This document shows, piece after piece, positions 1 through 8,928 of a stretch of 64,000 nt of DNA. The translations under genes and the position numbers were made by a program. A model generated the notes under the pieces. It did not search any database and was not told the origin of the DNA. It saw only the letters and a list, made by a program, of their open reading frames with translations. Source of the stretch: R-RK-3 sp963842775 (lineage in GTDB: Bacteria > Pseudomonadota > Alphaproteobacteria > Rhizobiales > Rhodomicrobiaceae). Where the stretch lies: assembly GCA_963842775.1 (NCBI GenBank), contig CAWJHQ010000001.1, positions 124,001-188,000 of the forward strand, given 5' to 3'. Each line of letters opens with the position of its first letter. The first letter of the stretch is position 1.

Positions 1-606
1 CGATCTGGCCGGACAGGTAATCCACCGAGCAGTCCGCGATGAGGTCGATCAGCCGGGCAAAATTCTCGGGGTCGCGGAAGGCGGCGAGGCGGGCCGGCGC
101 CTGGTCCGGCGTGCCATGGCCGGCGATCATGTAGGTCGCGACCGTCCAGGGGGCGCCGCAAAAGCCGATCAGCGTTTTTTCCGCAGGCAGTTCGGCGCGG
201 ACGCGGGCGACGGTTTCGAAAATCCTGCCGAATTTTTCGCCCGTGGCGGCCGGGTTCAGGACGCTTCAGCAACGCATCCGGCGGCATCCCGTCGAGGCGC
301 GGGCCCGAGCCCTTCCTCGAATGCCACTTTCTGCCCGAGCGCATCGGGCACGATCAGGATGTCGGCGAACAAAATCGCGGCGTCGAAATCAAACCGGCGG
401 ATCGGCTGCAGCGTGATCTCGGCCGCCCATTCAGGCCGGTAGCACAGATCGAGAAAGCTGCCGGCCTCCGCCCGAAGCTTGCGATATTCCGGCAGATAGC
501 GCCCGGCCTGCCGCATCAGCCAGATCGGAGGCCTCTTCGCCGGCTTGCCGCGCAAAACCTCGATGAGCTTGGGTGCCCGATGCGCTATTTCCGTGGCGAT
601 TGCCAT
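1..606 (-). CDS. hemE: Uroporphyrinogen decarboxylase, partial (C-terminus off the left edge), two suspected +1 sequence errors
   Basis: Decarboxylates the four acetate side chains of uroporphyrinogen III to give coproporphyrinogen III in cytosolic haem synthesis. The N-terminus shows the family motif PPIWLMRQAGRYLPEYR near residue 27 and FADILIVPDALGQKV near residue 80; the other end reads LIGFCGAPWTVATYMIAGHG. The frame is broken twice, near 296-306 and near 246-256. Each break is repaired by dropping one base in a G/C run, after which homology continues without loss. I read this as one intact gene with sequence errors. It is transcribed away from the candidate origin, the usual alphaproteobacterial arrangement. 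The C-terminal part lies outside the window. Confidence 0.93.
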
Positions 607-1004
607 CTCTGATCTTTTCCAAAAAGATAAGTCTTAGTCTTTCTAGTGACTGTTTTTCTAAGGGAGTGGATTGCGGATATTGCGAAATCGCACAAGTCTT
701 ATCCACAGTTTTGCGGCAGATTTGTGCGATGGTGAGACGGTCGGCGACGCTTCCAACGTCGCACCCTGGCATGTCTCAAAAATGGCGCTTGATGTCCAGC
801 ATCTTACACCGGAGAGCTCATTGCGCATCGTCATGATAAGTGCCGTTCAAAAGCCGCGGAGGCTGTCGATAGAATTCCGCTTTCCAATTTTGTCCCATCA
901 GGCGAAGTTTTCCCGGCTCCCGCCGATTAATTGTGGGTGTTTTTTTAATTAGCGTGCGGGACTCAGTGCGGGTATTTTCCATAAGCGAAGGCGGCGTCCA
1001 AAAC
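607..1004. other. Candidate chromosomal replication origin (oriC) between hemE and ppsR
   Basis: This is a gene-free gap between divergent hemE and ppsR, the position of the Caulobacter origin and of other characterised or predicted alphaproteobacterial origins. A perfect DnaA box TTATCCACA lies at 699-707. It is enclosed by a 9-bp inverted repeat, ATCGCACAA at 687-695 and TTGTGCGAT at 722-730. A second DnaA-like site TTATCAACA is at 1013-1021, just inside ppsR. AT-rich stretches occur at about 612-660 and 926-950. No CtrA site with the canonical 7-base spacing was found: the two TTAA near 927 and 945 are 14 bases apart. Promoters for both flanking genes must also lie here. Confidence 0.68.
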
Positions 1005-1853
1005 GTGACAACTTATCAACAGACCACCAAGGAGCTCCCGAAGTTTTTTCACCTGCATATGGTGTCGGATGCTTCGGGTGAAACACTCGCAGCGATTGCG
1101 AAAGCCGCGGCCGTACAATATTCCAGCATACGCGCTCTCAAGCACTCTCATCCCTTCGTCAGGAACCGGCGTCATCTGGACCGGGTGCTGCAGCAGATCG
1201 AGGCCTCGCCCGGCATCGTGCTCTATACCATCATCGACCGGCCCCTTGGCCTGCACCTGGAACAGCGCTGCGCCGAGCTGCATGTGCCGTGCGTCGCCGT
1301 GCTCAGCCCGCTCATCAAGGTGTTCGAGGCCTATCTCGGCACGCCGTCGACGCCGGTCATCGGCGGCCAGCACGTGCTCAACACCGATTATTTCCGCCGC
1401 ATCGAGGCGATGAATTTCACGCTTGCCCATGATGACGGCCAGCGCACCGAGGATCTCGAAGACGCCGACATCGTGCTGATCGGCGCCAGCCGCACCTCCA
1501 AAACGCCGACCAGCCTCTATCTCGCCAATCGCGGCTTCAAGACCGCCAATGTGTCGCTGGTGCCCGACATTCCGCCGCCGCCGTCGCTGGAGATGGTGCG
1601 CAATCCGGTGGTCGCGGGGCTGGTCGCCAGCCCGCAGCGCCTGGCCGAGATCAGGCGGCACCGGCTCCTGGGCATGAACGACACCAAGAACCAGGACTAT
1701 ACCGACACCGAGATGATCATGAAGGAGATCGCCTTCACGCGCCGGCTTTGCGGGCGGCATCAATGGCCGGTCATCGACGTGACGCGGCGCTCGATCGAGG
1801 AAACCGCCGCCGCCGTCATCAAGCTGTGCGAGGATCGCAAGGGTGGCGGGTGA
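1005..1853 (+). CDS. ppsR: Bifunctional kinase/pyrophosphorylase regulating pyruvate phosphate or PEP-synthesis dikinase (DUF299)
   Basis: A serine/threonine kinase and phosphotransferase that inactivates and reactivates PEP synthase or pyruvate phosphate dikinase, using ADP as donor. The product is about 282 residues and opens with FHLHMVSDASGETL, the conserved start of this family. The nucleotide-binding loop IGASRTSKTPTSLYLANRG lies near residue 158. I chose the GTG at 1005 because family homology begins a few residues later; an ATG at 933 would add 24 unsupported residues and run into the origin region. The end overlaps maf. The DUF299 gene is the classic neighbour of the alphaproteobacterial origin. 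Confidence 0.92.
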   Translation: MTTYQQTTKELPKFFHLHMVSDASGETLAAIAKAAAVQYSSIRALKHSHPFVRNRRHLDRVLQQIEASPGIVLYTIIDRPLGLHLEQRCAELHVPCVAVLSPLIKVFEAYLGTPSTPVIGGQHVLNTDYFRRIEAMNFTLAHDDGQRTEDLEDADIVLIGASRTSKTPTSLYLANRGFKTANVSLVPDIPPPPSLEMVRNPVVAGLVASPQRLAEIRRHRLLGMNDTKNQDYTDTEMIMKEIAFTRRLCGRHQWPVIDVTRRSIEETAAAVIKLCEDRKGGG

Positions 1854-2466
1854 TGCCCCGGCGATGCGGGGCGAGCTGATCCTGGCGTCGGCCAGCAGCG
1901 GGCGCGCCGCGATTTTGCGAGGCGCCGGTCTCGATTTCCGGCAGCAATCCGCCGACATCGATGAGCGGGCATTGGAGGCCGAGGCGGCCTCAGGCGGCGA
2001 TGCCGACGCCGGCAGGCTGGCGCTGATGCTCGCCGCCGCCAAGGCGCGGGATGTCAGCGCGCGCGAACCGGCCGCGCTGGTCATCGGCGCCGACCAGGTG
2101 ATGGAATGCGGCGGCGTGGCTTATCACAAGCCCGCGACCCTGGACGCCGCGCGCCGGCACCTCATGCAGCTTCGCGGCAGGACGCATAGCCTGAATGCCG
2201 GGCTGTGCGTGGCCAAGGGCGGCGCGGTGCTCTGGCAGCATCTGGACCGCGCCCATCTGACCATGCGCGACTTTTCCGACGACTTCCTCGACGCCTATTG
2301 CCGTGCGGAAGGCGAGGCATTGCTGCAGACGGTCGGCGTCTACCGGATCGAGGGACCGGGCATTCAGCTCTTTGCGGAAATCGAGGGTGACCACTTCACC
2401 ATAATTGGATTGCCGCTCCTGCCGCTTCTCGGCTATCTCCGCGAGATCGGCTGGCTGGCGGCGTAA
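1843..2466 (+). CDS. maf: Maf-family nucleoside triphosphate pyrophosphatase
   Basis: Hydrolyses non-canonical or modified nucleoside triphosphates to monophosphates, a house-cleaning role. The conserved N-terminal ILASASSGRAAILRGAG and the IGADQVM motif carrying the likely catalytic Asp are both present; the product is about 200 residues, the usual family size. The GTG at 1843 overlaps the end of ppsR by 11 bases. The ATG at 1864 matches the normal Maf N-terminus better, so either may be used; both imply coupling to ppsR. In related genomes aroE follows directly, but here about 3 kb of other DNA intervenes. Confidence 0.9.
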   Translation: MAGDAPAMRGELILASASSGRAAILRGAGLDFRQQSADIDERALEAEAASGGDADAGRLALMLAAAKARDVSAREPAALVIGADQVMECGGVAYHKPATLDAARRHLMQLRGRTHSLNAGLCVAKGGAVLWQHLDRAHLTMRDFSDDFLDAYCRAEGEALLQTVGVYRIEGPGIQLFAEIEGDHFTIIGLPLLPLLGYLREIGWLAA

Positions 2467-2573
2467 GCAGGTCGCCGGGCTCATCCAACGGACGGGCTCG
2501 GTTAGGGTACGCGTGGGTTTTCTCGATGAACTGCGGATGCATGCGCGCGGGCGAGTACAGGCCGGTGCGCTTA

Positions 2574-2814
2574 TACCAAGTCCCGGTGACATGAACCCAT
2601 GCCGTAAGACCCGGCACGAGCGTCACTCTCCGGCATGGGGAGAGGTCGGCGCGGAAAGCGCCGGGTGAGGGGTTTTGGCGCCTATATATCAACTGCTACC
2701 CCTCACCCCAACCCTCTCCCAATGGGAGAGGGAGCGACGCCTCCGCGGTTAAGGGCGGACATTTACAGCCGACGATGATTGACGCGCGTCGGTCGCACTT
2801 TCAGAGATCTGGTA
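2574..2814. repeat. Miniature repeat element, family C, 241 bp, flanked by TTA on both sides
   Basis: The element starts TACCAAGTCCC and ends GGTA. Its terminal inverted repeat is imperfect (TACCARRTCYC). Identical TTA triplets flank it at 2571-2573 and 2815-2817, as expected for a 3-bp target duplication. It contains the palindrome CTCTCCCAATGGGAGAG near 2713. Related copies lie at 35153-35336 and 36441-36716. No protein is encoded. It fills most of the gap between maf and the next gene. Confidence 0.7.
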
Positions 2815-2910
2815 TTAGATTGACTCAACGGAATGGAGCGGATCACCCACGCCGAATACGCCCGTCAGACATCGGCCCGTATACGACCTGCCTTGGCTCG
2901 CCTGCTCGTC

Positions 2911-3675
2911 TTACGTTCGCACCCGGCGATGTTCGATCGCATCGCGCAGCTCGGTAAGGGCCTTCTTTAGCTCCTGATCGGTCGTTGCCGAAATCTGCTT
3001 CGTAAGCTTCTGGGTAAGATCCTGCCTGTCCTGATCCTTGAGGATCGGTTGATAGGATGGCAGGTCGGCGATAGCGCTACCGATCATCGTAAGAATCTCG
3101 GGCTTGGCGTAACGTTGCGTTTCGGTCATGCCGTGCACGAGACCGGCGTAGGCTTGGCGGGCGCCATTTTTTAGCTGATCAATAATACCGACGTGAATTG
3201 GATATCTCTTGTCGTCCTTAAGGGTTGCGAGATATGGGTCGCTGACCTCCAGCAGCGCCGCGGCGATCTTGATCTCATAGACCATCAGCCTGGCGAGCTC
3301 CGTGGCGTATGGTTTGCCCCTTTGCGTTTCACTCGAATAAAGCACCACAAGCTTGTGAACCGGATCCAGGGCGCCGTCCAACTTCTGAAAGCGTATGGTA
3401 ACGGCGAGCTCCCGATTCAGTCCCACGCGCAGCGGGATGTTGTCGACATTGACCATCCGGTCGAAGATCGGCTTCGTCCCGGCGCCCGACAGCGTTGGCA
3501 TCGCCAAGCCCCTGGTTTGAATCCGCTGAAGCAGGCCCCTGTAGTCGGTACCGTCCCACGCTTCGTCGGCGGGAGGATAATGTGGTGCGCTTTCAGCGTG
3601 GGCAGATTGGACTGCAAGGACCACCCCCAGGAGCAGCCAAGCCGATGACGTCAATACTTTGAACAACTGTCTCAT
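2911..3675 (-). CDS. Secreted protein of unknown function
   Basis: The 254-residue product begins with a clear Sec signal peptide: a basic start, a hydrophobic stretch ending LLLGVVLAVQ, and an AHA cleavage site. The mature part is mostly helical and charged, without a motif I recognise. It carries a long Lys/Asp/Gln-rich C-terminus. The ATG at 3675 was chosen because it places the signal peptide at the N-terminus; an upstream start at 3768 would run through a repeat element. It lies in the insert between maf and aroE and points toward maf. The function cannot be inferred. Confidence 0.7.
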   Translation of the reverse strand: MRQLFKVLTSSAWLLLGVVLAVQSAHAESAPHYPPADEAWDGTDYRGLLQRIQTRGLAMPTLSGAGTKPIFDRMVNVDNIPLRVGLNRELAVTIRFQKLDGALDPVHKLVVLYSSETQRGKPYATELARLMVYEIKIAAALLEVSDPYLATLKDDKRYPIHVGIIDQLKNGARQAYAGLVHGMTETQRYAKPEILTMIGSAIADLPSYQPILKDQDRQDLTQKLTKQISATTDQELKKALTELRDAIEHRRVRT

Positions 3676-3710
3676 GAAGATTCCCTCGCCCAGGGGGCCG
3701 TTCGACGCTA

Positions 3711-3802
3711 GTGCACTGACGCATTCACATGGTTCATGCGCCAGCACACGAGCTGTTTGTTTTACCAAACTCCGGCTGAAGCCTCCGTTTGGATCGATGC
3801 AC
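3711..3802. repeat. Miniature repeat element, family B, 92 bp, TA-flanked
   Basis: It starts GTGCACTGACGC and ends GATCGATGCAC, flanked by TA at 3709-3710 and 3803-3804. The core contains CCAAACTCCGGCTGAAGCC. Full copies lie at 21522-21627 and, inverted, at 43632-43734; a shortened copy is at 14697-14747. The ends form a short inverted repeat GTGCA. Confidence 0.75.
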
Positions 3803-3984
3803 TAGCCAGACGACACTATAGTGCGCTCTATTGTGGCAGCAGTCTGATCATCCGCTTGGTGGGGCGAGGGTTTGCCTTCTGTGGTGAAAAACTGTTGCGG
3901 CCTGTGTCGGGCAATGCGGGCTACCTTAAAGAGGCAGCCCGCCACTGTCGCGTCGCGGCAATCAACCGATCCCGCTCTGGCTGG

Positions 3985-5100
3985 TTACGGCTTCATAGCG
4001 CCCTGCACACTCGTGTAGAGGGCATAGAGCGATGACGAGCCGCATATGTAAAGTCTATTGCGTTGCTGACCGCCGAAGCACAGGTTGGCGACGGTTTCCG
4101 GTATGTGGACCTTGCCGAGCAGATCGCCGTCAGCCGTGTAGCAGCGCACGCCGTCTTCGTTCGGATCGCCCCAACCCACGGAGCACCAAACACGCCCATC
4201 CCGGTCGCAGCGCAATCCGTCGGTAATGCTGGGCTTGGGCATGTCGGCAAAGACTTTGCTGTTGGAAAGTTTTCCGCCCGCGAGATCGACGTCGAACACG
4301 CGGATATGCGACGCGTTCTCTGGCGCGTTGGTATAGCCGGTGTCACAGATATAGAGCTTTTTCTCGTCGGGCGAGAAGCAAAGGCCGTTGGGCTGGACAA
4401 AGTCATCGACGACGACCTTGATGTCACCGGATTTCGGATCCACCCGATATACGTTTTGCTTATCCTGCTCCTTGTCCGCTTTAATGCCCTCATAATAGCC
4501 GCCGATCCCGTAGGACGGATCGCAGAACCAGATCGAATCGTCGGCAGCGACAACGACGTCGTTCGGCGAGTTCAGCTTCTTGCCATTGTACTTGTCGGCG
4601 ATGATCGTGAGCGAGCCGTCGAGCTCGGTCCGGGTCACCCGCCGGCCGCTATGTTCGCAAGTGAGCAGGCGTCCTTGCCGATCGATAGTGTTGCCGTTCG
4701 AGTTCATCGACGGCTGGCGGTAGACGCTCACGCGACCGTCATCCTCGCAGAAGCGCATGATGCGGTTGTTGGGAATGTCGCTGAACAGCACGTAGCGGCC
4801 AGCCGCGAAGTAAACCGGTCCCTCGGCCCAGCGGAAGCCGGTTGCGACGCGCTCGACCGCCATGGTGCCGGCGAAGGCCGGGAAACCGGTGGGCCCGAAC
4901 GAAGCACCGGTCTTCTTCATAGACTCCAGACGAGCATCCGGATAGCGGGCGCCGGGTAGCGGGCCCAAGGGCAGCGGAGTCTGCAGGGTTGGAGCACCCG
5001 TTTGGCCGAATGGCGCTACAGTCTCCGCAGAGACTACTTTCGCGGTCACGGCCGTGGCAGCAGCCGCCGCCGTGGTCGCCAAGAATTTGCGTCTGTCCAT
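3985..5100 (-). CDS. SMP-30/gluconolactonase-like family protein, exported
   Basis: A six-bladed beta-propeller lactonase-type protein of 371 residues. The N-terminus MDRRKFLATTAAAAATAVTA looks like a twin-arginine signal. Family motifs follow: RWAEGPVYFAAGRYVLFSDI near residue 90, the metal-site region LNSPNDVVVAADDSIWFCDP, VQPNGLCFSPDEKKLYICDT, and a C-terminal TVANLCFGG segment. Such enzymes open sugar or other lactones using Ca2+ or Zn2+; the substrate cannot be told from sequence. No lactone-pathway gene adjoins it. It stands alone in the insert between maf and aroE. A single clean frame supports an active gene. Confidence 0.86.
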   Translation of the reverse strand: MDRRKFLATTAAAAATAVTAKVVSAETVAPFGQTGAPTLQTPLPLGPLPGARYPDARLESMKKTGASFGPTGFPAFAGTMAVERVATGFRWAEGPVYFAAGRYVLFSDIPNNRIMRFCEDDGRVSVYRQPSMNSNGNTIDRQGRLLTCEHSGRRVTRTELDGSLTIIADKYNGKKLNSPNDVVVAADDSIWFCDPSYGIGGYYEGIKADKEQDKQNVYRVDPKSGDIKVVVDDFVQPNGLCFSPDEKKLYICDTGYTNAPENASHIRVFDVDLAGGKLSNSKVFADMPKPSITDGLRCDRDGRVWCSVGWGDPNEDGVRCYTADGDLLGKVHIPETVANLCFGGQQRNRLYICGSSSLYALYTSVQGAMKP

Positions 5101-5557
5101 TTTGTTACCTCCCTAGATATTTAACGCGGTTTAGGATCCGATCTTCCGCGCCCTATCATTGAAACTCGCAGAGAGTGTTCGAATGGTGGCAACGGTGTGA
5201 CGCCGACGTCAGAAGCTTCTTGACGTTGACCGTTCAAGTGGTCCCCTTTGTTCAGCTAATTCATTGCATGCCTCAGTTTCGGATTGCTTTCGCGCGGCCG
5301 CCAAATCGGGTGCCGAATGAAATATGTCGATTAGGTTCGCTGCCGGCTCTTCGCGTTCACGCCGTTCGGCCGGCTTACGAGGCGCAGAGTCACCCCGAAG
5401 CTGTTGGCGCAACAGTGCAACTCTGCTAAGTGGCGGACCGGCAGCCTGGCAGTATCACTTTCGCATCGATGTCCAGCCCATGGCTCCGCCCTCACCTGGT
5501 CGCTGACGTACCTAAGCGGAGGCGGGGACGGCGATGCAAGGTTCCGGAGGTCTTCGC
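5101..5557. other. Intergenic region with no recognisable feature
   Basis: About 460 bp between the divergent lactonase-like gene and aroE. I see no convincing coding frame, repeat copy or RNA. It presumably holds promoters for both genes. The short open frames present have no signal-peptide or domain character. Confidence 0.5.
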
Positions 5558-6383
5558 ATGAAGCGCGCTTGTGTCGTCGGCTGGCCCATCGCGCATTCGC
5601 GCTCGCCGCTCATTCACGGCTACTGGCTGAAGCGGCATGGCATCGACGGCGACTATGCGAAGCTTCCCGTCAAGCCGGAGGACGCCGCGGCGTTTTTCGC
5701 GGACCTGTCCGGCCGGGGTTTCGTCGGCTGCAACGTCACCATTCCGCATAAGGAGGCCGCCTTCCGCGCCGCCGCCCGTCCCGATGCCGCGGCGAGGAGC
5801 GTGGGCGTCGCCAATACGCTGTGGCTGGAGGACGGCGTGCTGTGCGCCTCGAACACCGACATTTACGGCTTCATCAGCAATCTGGACGATCAGACGCCGG
5901 GCTGGGATAAGTCCGGCCGGCCGGTCGCGGTGCTGGGCGCGGGAGGGGCGGCGCGGGGTATCATTCGCGGGCTGCTCGATCGCGGAATCCAGGAGATTCG
6001 CCTTGCAAACCGGTCCCGCGAGCGGGCGGAAGCGCTGGCGGCCTCGCTCGGAGGCCCGGTCACCGTGTTTGACTGGCAGGCTCTGGACAACATGTTGATA
6101 AGCTGTGGATTACTTGTGAATACCACGACGCTCGGGATGGCCGGGCAGCCGCCGCTCGACATCGATCTCTCGGGGCTTTCCAGTCCGGGCGCCGTCGTCT
6201 GCGACATCGTCTATACGCCACTCGAAACCGATCTGCTGCGGCGGGCGCGCGCGCATGGGCCTGCGCGTCGCGGACGGGCTGGGCATGCTGCTGCATCAGG
6301 CGGTGCCCGGCTTCGAGAAATGGTTCGGCGTCCGCCCTGAAGTGACGCCCGAATTGCGCGCGCTCATCGTCGCCGATCTGTAG
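5558..6383 (+). CDS. aroE: Shikimate dehydrogenase, one suspected +1 sequence error
   Basis: Reduces 3-dehydroshikimate to shikimate with NADPH in aromatic amino acid synthesis. Visible motifs: GWPIAHSRSPLIHGYWL at the start, GCNVTIPHKEAAF with the catalytic Lys near residue 70, NADPH loop GAGGAARG, NTTTLGM, and the C-terminal GLGMLLHQAVPGFEKW. The last stretch is in a different frame. Dropping one base near 6256-6262 joins HG to LRVADGLGM and gives about 274 residues. I chose the ATG at 5558 because homology begins there. coaE and dnaQ follow on the same strand. Confidence 0.93.
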
Positions 6384-6385
6384 GC

Positions 6386-6450
6386 GTCATCCGCAAAAAC
6401 ACCTCCCAGGTGAAGACAGGGATGGACACCGGTTTCGCAATGTGATCATG
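6386..6450. repeat. Degenerate short repeat between aroE and coaE (family D-like)
   Basis: The segment holds ATCCGCAAAAACAC, a central GGGATGGACACCGGTTT and an end TGATCATGCT. These match in order the better-preserved copy at 25590-25662. It lies directly after the aroE stop and may act as a 3-prime hairpin. Confidence 0.5.
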
Positions 6451-6476
6451 CTTTGGGAATAGAACAAAGAGGCAAC

Positions 6477-7124
6477 ATGCTGATCATCGGGCTGACGGGT
6501 TCCATCGGAATGGGCAAGACGACCGTGGCCGACCATATCGCCTCGCGCGGCGTGCCGGTGCTGGATTCCGACGGCACCGTGCACCGGCTTTATGCAGGTG
6601 ACGCCGTCCCGCATGTCGAAGCGGCGTTTCCCGGCACGACCGGCGACGGCAAGGTCGACCGCGCCAGGCTCGCCGCCGCCGCGATGCAGATGGCGGACGG
6701 TTTCGCCAGGCTGGAGGCGATCATCCATCCGCTGGTCCGGCAGGCGCAATGGCAGTTCCTGCAGGAGCAGGAGGCGGCCGGTGCAGCGATGTGCGTGCTC
6801 GACATCCCGCTGCTGTTCGAAACCGGCGGCGACCGGCTGATGGATGCCACCGTCGTGGTCAGCGCGCCGGAGCACATCCAGACGAGCCGCGTCGCGGGCC
6901 GGCCGGGCATGACGCCGGAGAAGCTGGCGGCCATACGCGCGCGCCAGATGCCGGATGCGGAAAAGCGCGCCCGCGCCGATTACGTCATCGATACCGGACT
7001 GCCTTGGGAAGAAACCCGCCAACAGGTCGATATTCTGCTCGAATCACTTAACAGTCGCGCCGGTGGGGCATTCGAGCGGTGGCGCCAGCTCAATGAAGCT
7101 GATGGAGGCCGCGGGCAAGGGTAG
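6477..7124 (+). CDS. coaE: Dephospho-CoA kinase
   Basis: Phosphorylates the 3-prime hydroxyl of dephospho-CoA in the last step of CoA synthesis. The P-loop GLTGSIGMGKTTVADH is near the N-terminus, followed by VLDSDGTVHRLY and VLDIPLLFETGGDRLMD, all family hallmarks. Length is about 215 residues. The ATG at 6477 starts directly at MLIIGLTG; an upstream start at 6453 would add eight unsupported residues. It sits between aroE and dnaQ, the conserved order, and ends seven bases before dnaQ. Confidence 0.94.
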   Translation: MLIIGLTGSIGMGKTTVADHIASRGVPVLDSDGTVHRLYAGDAVPHVEAAFPGTTGDGKVDRARLAAAAMQMADGFARLEAIIHPLVRQAQWQFLQEQEAAGAAMCVLDIPLLFETGGDRLMDATVVVSAPEHIQTSRVAGRPGMTPEKLAAIRARQMPDAEKRARADYVIDTGLPWEETRQQVDILLESLNSRAGGAFERWRQLNEADGGRGQG

Positions 7125-7131
7125 AGCTGAC

Positions 7132-7821
7132 ATGCGCGAAATCGTGATGGATACCGAAACCACCGGCCTCGACCCGAATAGCGGCGACCGGCTGGTGGAA
7201 ATCGCCTGCGTCGAGCTGGCCAACTTCATCCCCACGGGCCGCGTCTGGCACCAATATATCAATCCGCAGCGCGAGGTGCCGCAGGACGCCTTCCGCATCC
7301 ACGGCCTGTCCACCCAGTTCCTCGCCGACAAGCCGGTATTTTCCGATCTGGTGGACTCCTTTCTGGAGTTCGTCGACGGCGGCAAGCTGATTTTTCACAA
7401 TGCCGGCTTCGACATGAAATTCATCAATGCCGAGCTGATCCGCATCGAGCGCGCCGCGATCCCGTTGGAGCGGGTGCTCGATACGCTGGCGCTGGCACGC
7501 CGCAAGCATCCGGCCGGGCCGAACAGCCTCGATGCGCTGTGCAAGCGCTACAATATCGACAATTCGGCGCGGACCAGGCACGGCGCGCTGCTCGACGCGG
7601 AATTGCTCGCGGACGTCTATCTCCAGCTCATCGGCGGCCAGCAGCCGAATTTCGACCTGACCGCCCGGCGCGCCGGCGGCGTCGCCGGATCGGCGGCATC
7701 GAACATCATCCTGGCCCGCCCGCAGCCGCTCCCGGCCAACCTCGCCGACGCGGAACTCGAAGCGCATGTCGCCTTCGTCAAGGAACTCGGCGCCGCGCCT
7801 GTCTGGGCGCTCTACGAATAG
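7132..7821 (+). CDS. dnaQ: DNA polymerase III epsilon subunit, 3-prime to 5-prime proofreading exonuclease
   Basis: A DEDDh exonuclease of 229 residues. Exo I is MDTETTGLD at residues 5-13, with the metal ligands Asp and Glu. Exo II is FHNAGFDMKFIN, and Exo III is RHGALLDAELLADVYL with the catalytic His and final Asp. The C-terminal tail, PNFDL onward, is the part that contacts the alpha subunit in the family. The ATG at 7132 is seven bases after the coaE stop, so the two are probably co-transcribed. The usual next gene, secB, is displaced by about 4.6 kb. Confidence 0.94.
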   Translation: MREIVMDTETTGLDPNSGDRLVEIACVELANFIPTGRVWHQYINPQREVPQDAFRIHGLSTQFLADKPVFSDLVDSFLEFVDGGKLIFHNAGFDMKFINAELIRIERAAIPLERVLDTLALARRKHPAGPNSLDALCKRYNIDNSARTRHGALLDAELLADVYLQLIGGQQPNFDLTARRAGGVAGSAASNIILARPQPLPANLADAELEAHVAFVKELGAAPVWALYE

Positions 7822-7945
7822 TCCCCGCGGGAGGGCGGGCACTCCGACGCAGACGGCCCGCGCTCCGCGCAGTGTTGACCCGTAGCAGCCATTCCGGTAG
7901 TCAGGAGCGGTGCCGGCTTAGGATCCTCAGCCAATAGGTGGCGGG

Positions 7946-8299
7946 ATGACCGTACTGCGCATCGTTCCGAATATCGCAGCAGACAGTGTTCCGGATGTTC
8001 GGAAGTTCTATGCCGAGCTGTTCGGGCTCGATGCCGTCATGGATCACGGATGGCTCGTCACGCTGGCGTCCCGCGAAACAACCTTCCCCCAGATCAGCAT
8101 CGCCAGCGAGGGCGGCTCAGGCACCCCGGTGCCCGATCTGTCGATCGAGGTCGACAATGTGGACGAGGTGTATCTTCGCGCAAGGGAAACCGGTTGCAAA
8201 GTGGTCTACGATTTGACCGACGAACCGTGGGGCGTAAGGCGTTTCTTCATCGCTGACCCGACCGGCAAGCTGCTCAACGTGCTCTCGCATCTTCGCTAG
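7946..8299 (+). CDS. VOC-superfamily (glyoxalase/bleomycin-resistance fold) protein
   Basis: A 117-residue single-module VOC protein. The order is SVPDVRKFYAELFGLDAV, a central PDLSIEVDNVDEVYLRARE, and the C-terminal WGVRRFFIADPTGKLLNVLSH, which is the usual beta-alpha-beta-beta-beta plan. Members bind metals for isomerase, dioxygenase or resistance roles. This one resembles small antibiotic-resistance-like or methylmalonyl-epimerase-like members, without specific residues that decide the reaction. It lies in the insert between dnaQ and secB, with no operon partner. Confidence 0.8.
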   Translation: MTVLRIVPNIAADSVPDVRKFYAELFGLDAVMDHGWLVTLASRETTFPQISIASEGGSGTPVPDLSIEVDNVDEVYLRARETGCKVVYDLTDEPWGVRRFFIADPTGKLLNVLSHLR

Positions 8300-8434
8300 A
8301 AATTGTCTGCAAAGCTGGACGTTGGCGACCTTCCTGTCGACGTCTCGTCAGCGAGAGTTGGTTCGGGGGCCATAGTAGACAACTACCGGTTTACGAGCGT
8401 ACGCCCCAGCCGCGCTTCTTGCCTCCGCCCGCTA

Positions 8435-8731
8435 TCACCACTTCATTTCGACTTCCACGAAGCAGATCGGGTGGTCCGATGCGTTCATCACATCATGCGT
8501 GACGCCCTTTGGCCGCACATAAGAATCTCCCGCCGCGAGGGTCACGTGACTGATATTGGCGCCATCGTGGAGCGCGAGCGTACCGGCAACGACCATCACG
8601 ATGCAATATGGCAGCTCGTGCTCGTGCCATCCCGTATTGGCGCCGGGCTCGAAATCCCACCGCGTGACGCGGACCCGGTCATCATCGGCCAGAACTGTGG
8701 GCCGGGCATGTGTTGTGCAGGTGAATGCCAC
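8435..8731 (-). CDS. Small single-domain cupin
   Basis: A 98-residue cupin. Motif 1 is seen as TGWHEHELPYCIVMVVAGTLAL (metal-binding His-x-His plus downstream residues), and the second half as AAGDSYVRPKGVTHDVMNAS. A single cupin of this size is usually a metal-binding domain in a small dioxygenase or sugar isomerase, or a sensor domain. Nothing narrows it further. It is convergent with the VOC gene. Confidence 0.78.
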   Translation of the reverse strand: MAFTCTTHARPTVLADDDRVRVTRWDFEPGANTGWHEHELPYCIVMVVAGTLALHDGANISHVTLAAGDSYVRPKGVTHDVMNASDHPICFVEVEMKW

Positions 8732-8928
8732 GGGTCTTCATCCTCCCTTCGTCGACGGTTTTATCATCGCGCGAGCTTATGGTGGTCCCGGTCGCTCACG
8801 CCGAGACACTCGGGAATGCAACAATGAAGCGGAGTGGGCCGAGCGCAAAGTATCTTGCGCGTGCCCGCGCCTTGGCGGAAGCGATCGATATCGCCATACT
8901 AGGCCCTAAGGCAGTTAGCGGGGTAGAC

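Noticed and set aside
927..948. CtrA-binding site in the origin candidate
   Set aside because: The two TTAA words are 14 bases apart rather than the 7 required.
963..2084. A 373-codon minus-strand frame opposite ppsR and maf
   Set aside because: Composition is His/Arg/Ala-rich as in unused frames of GC-rich genes, and both plus-strand genes are firmly identified.
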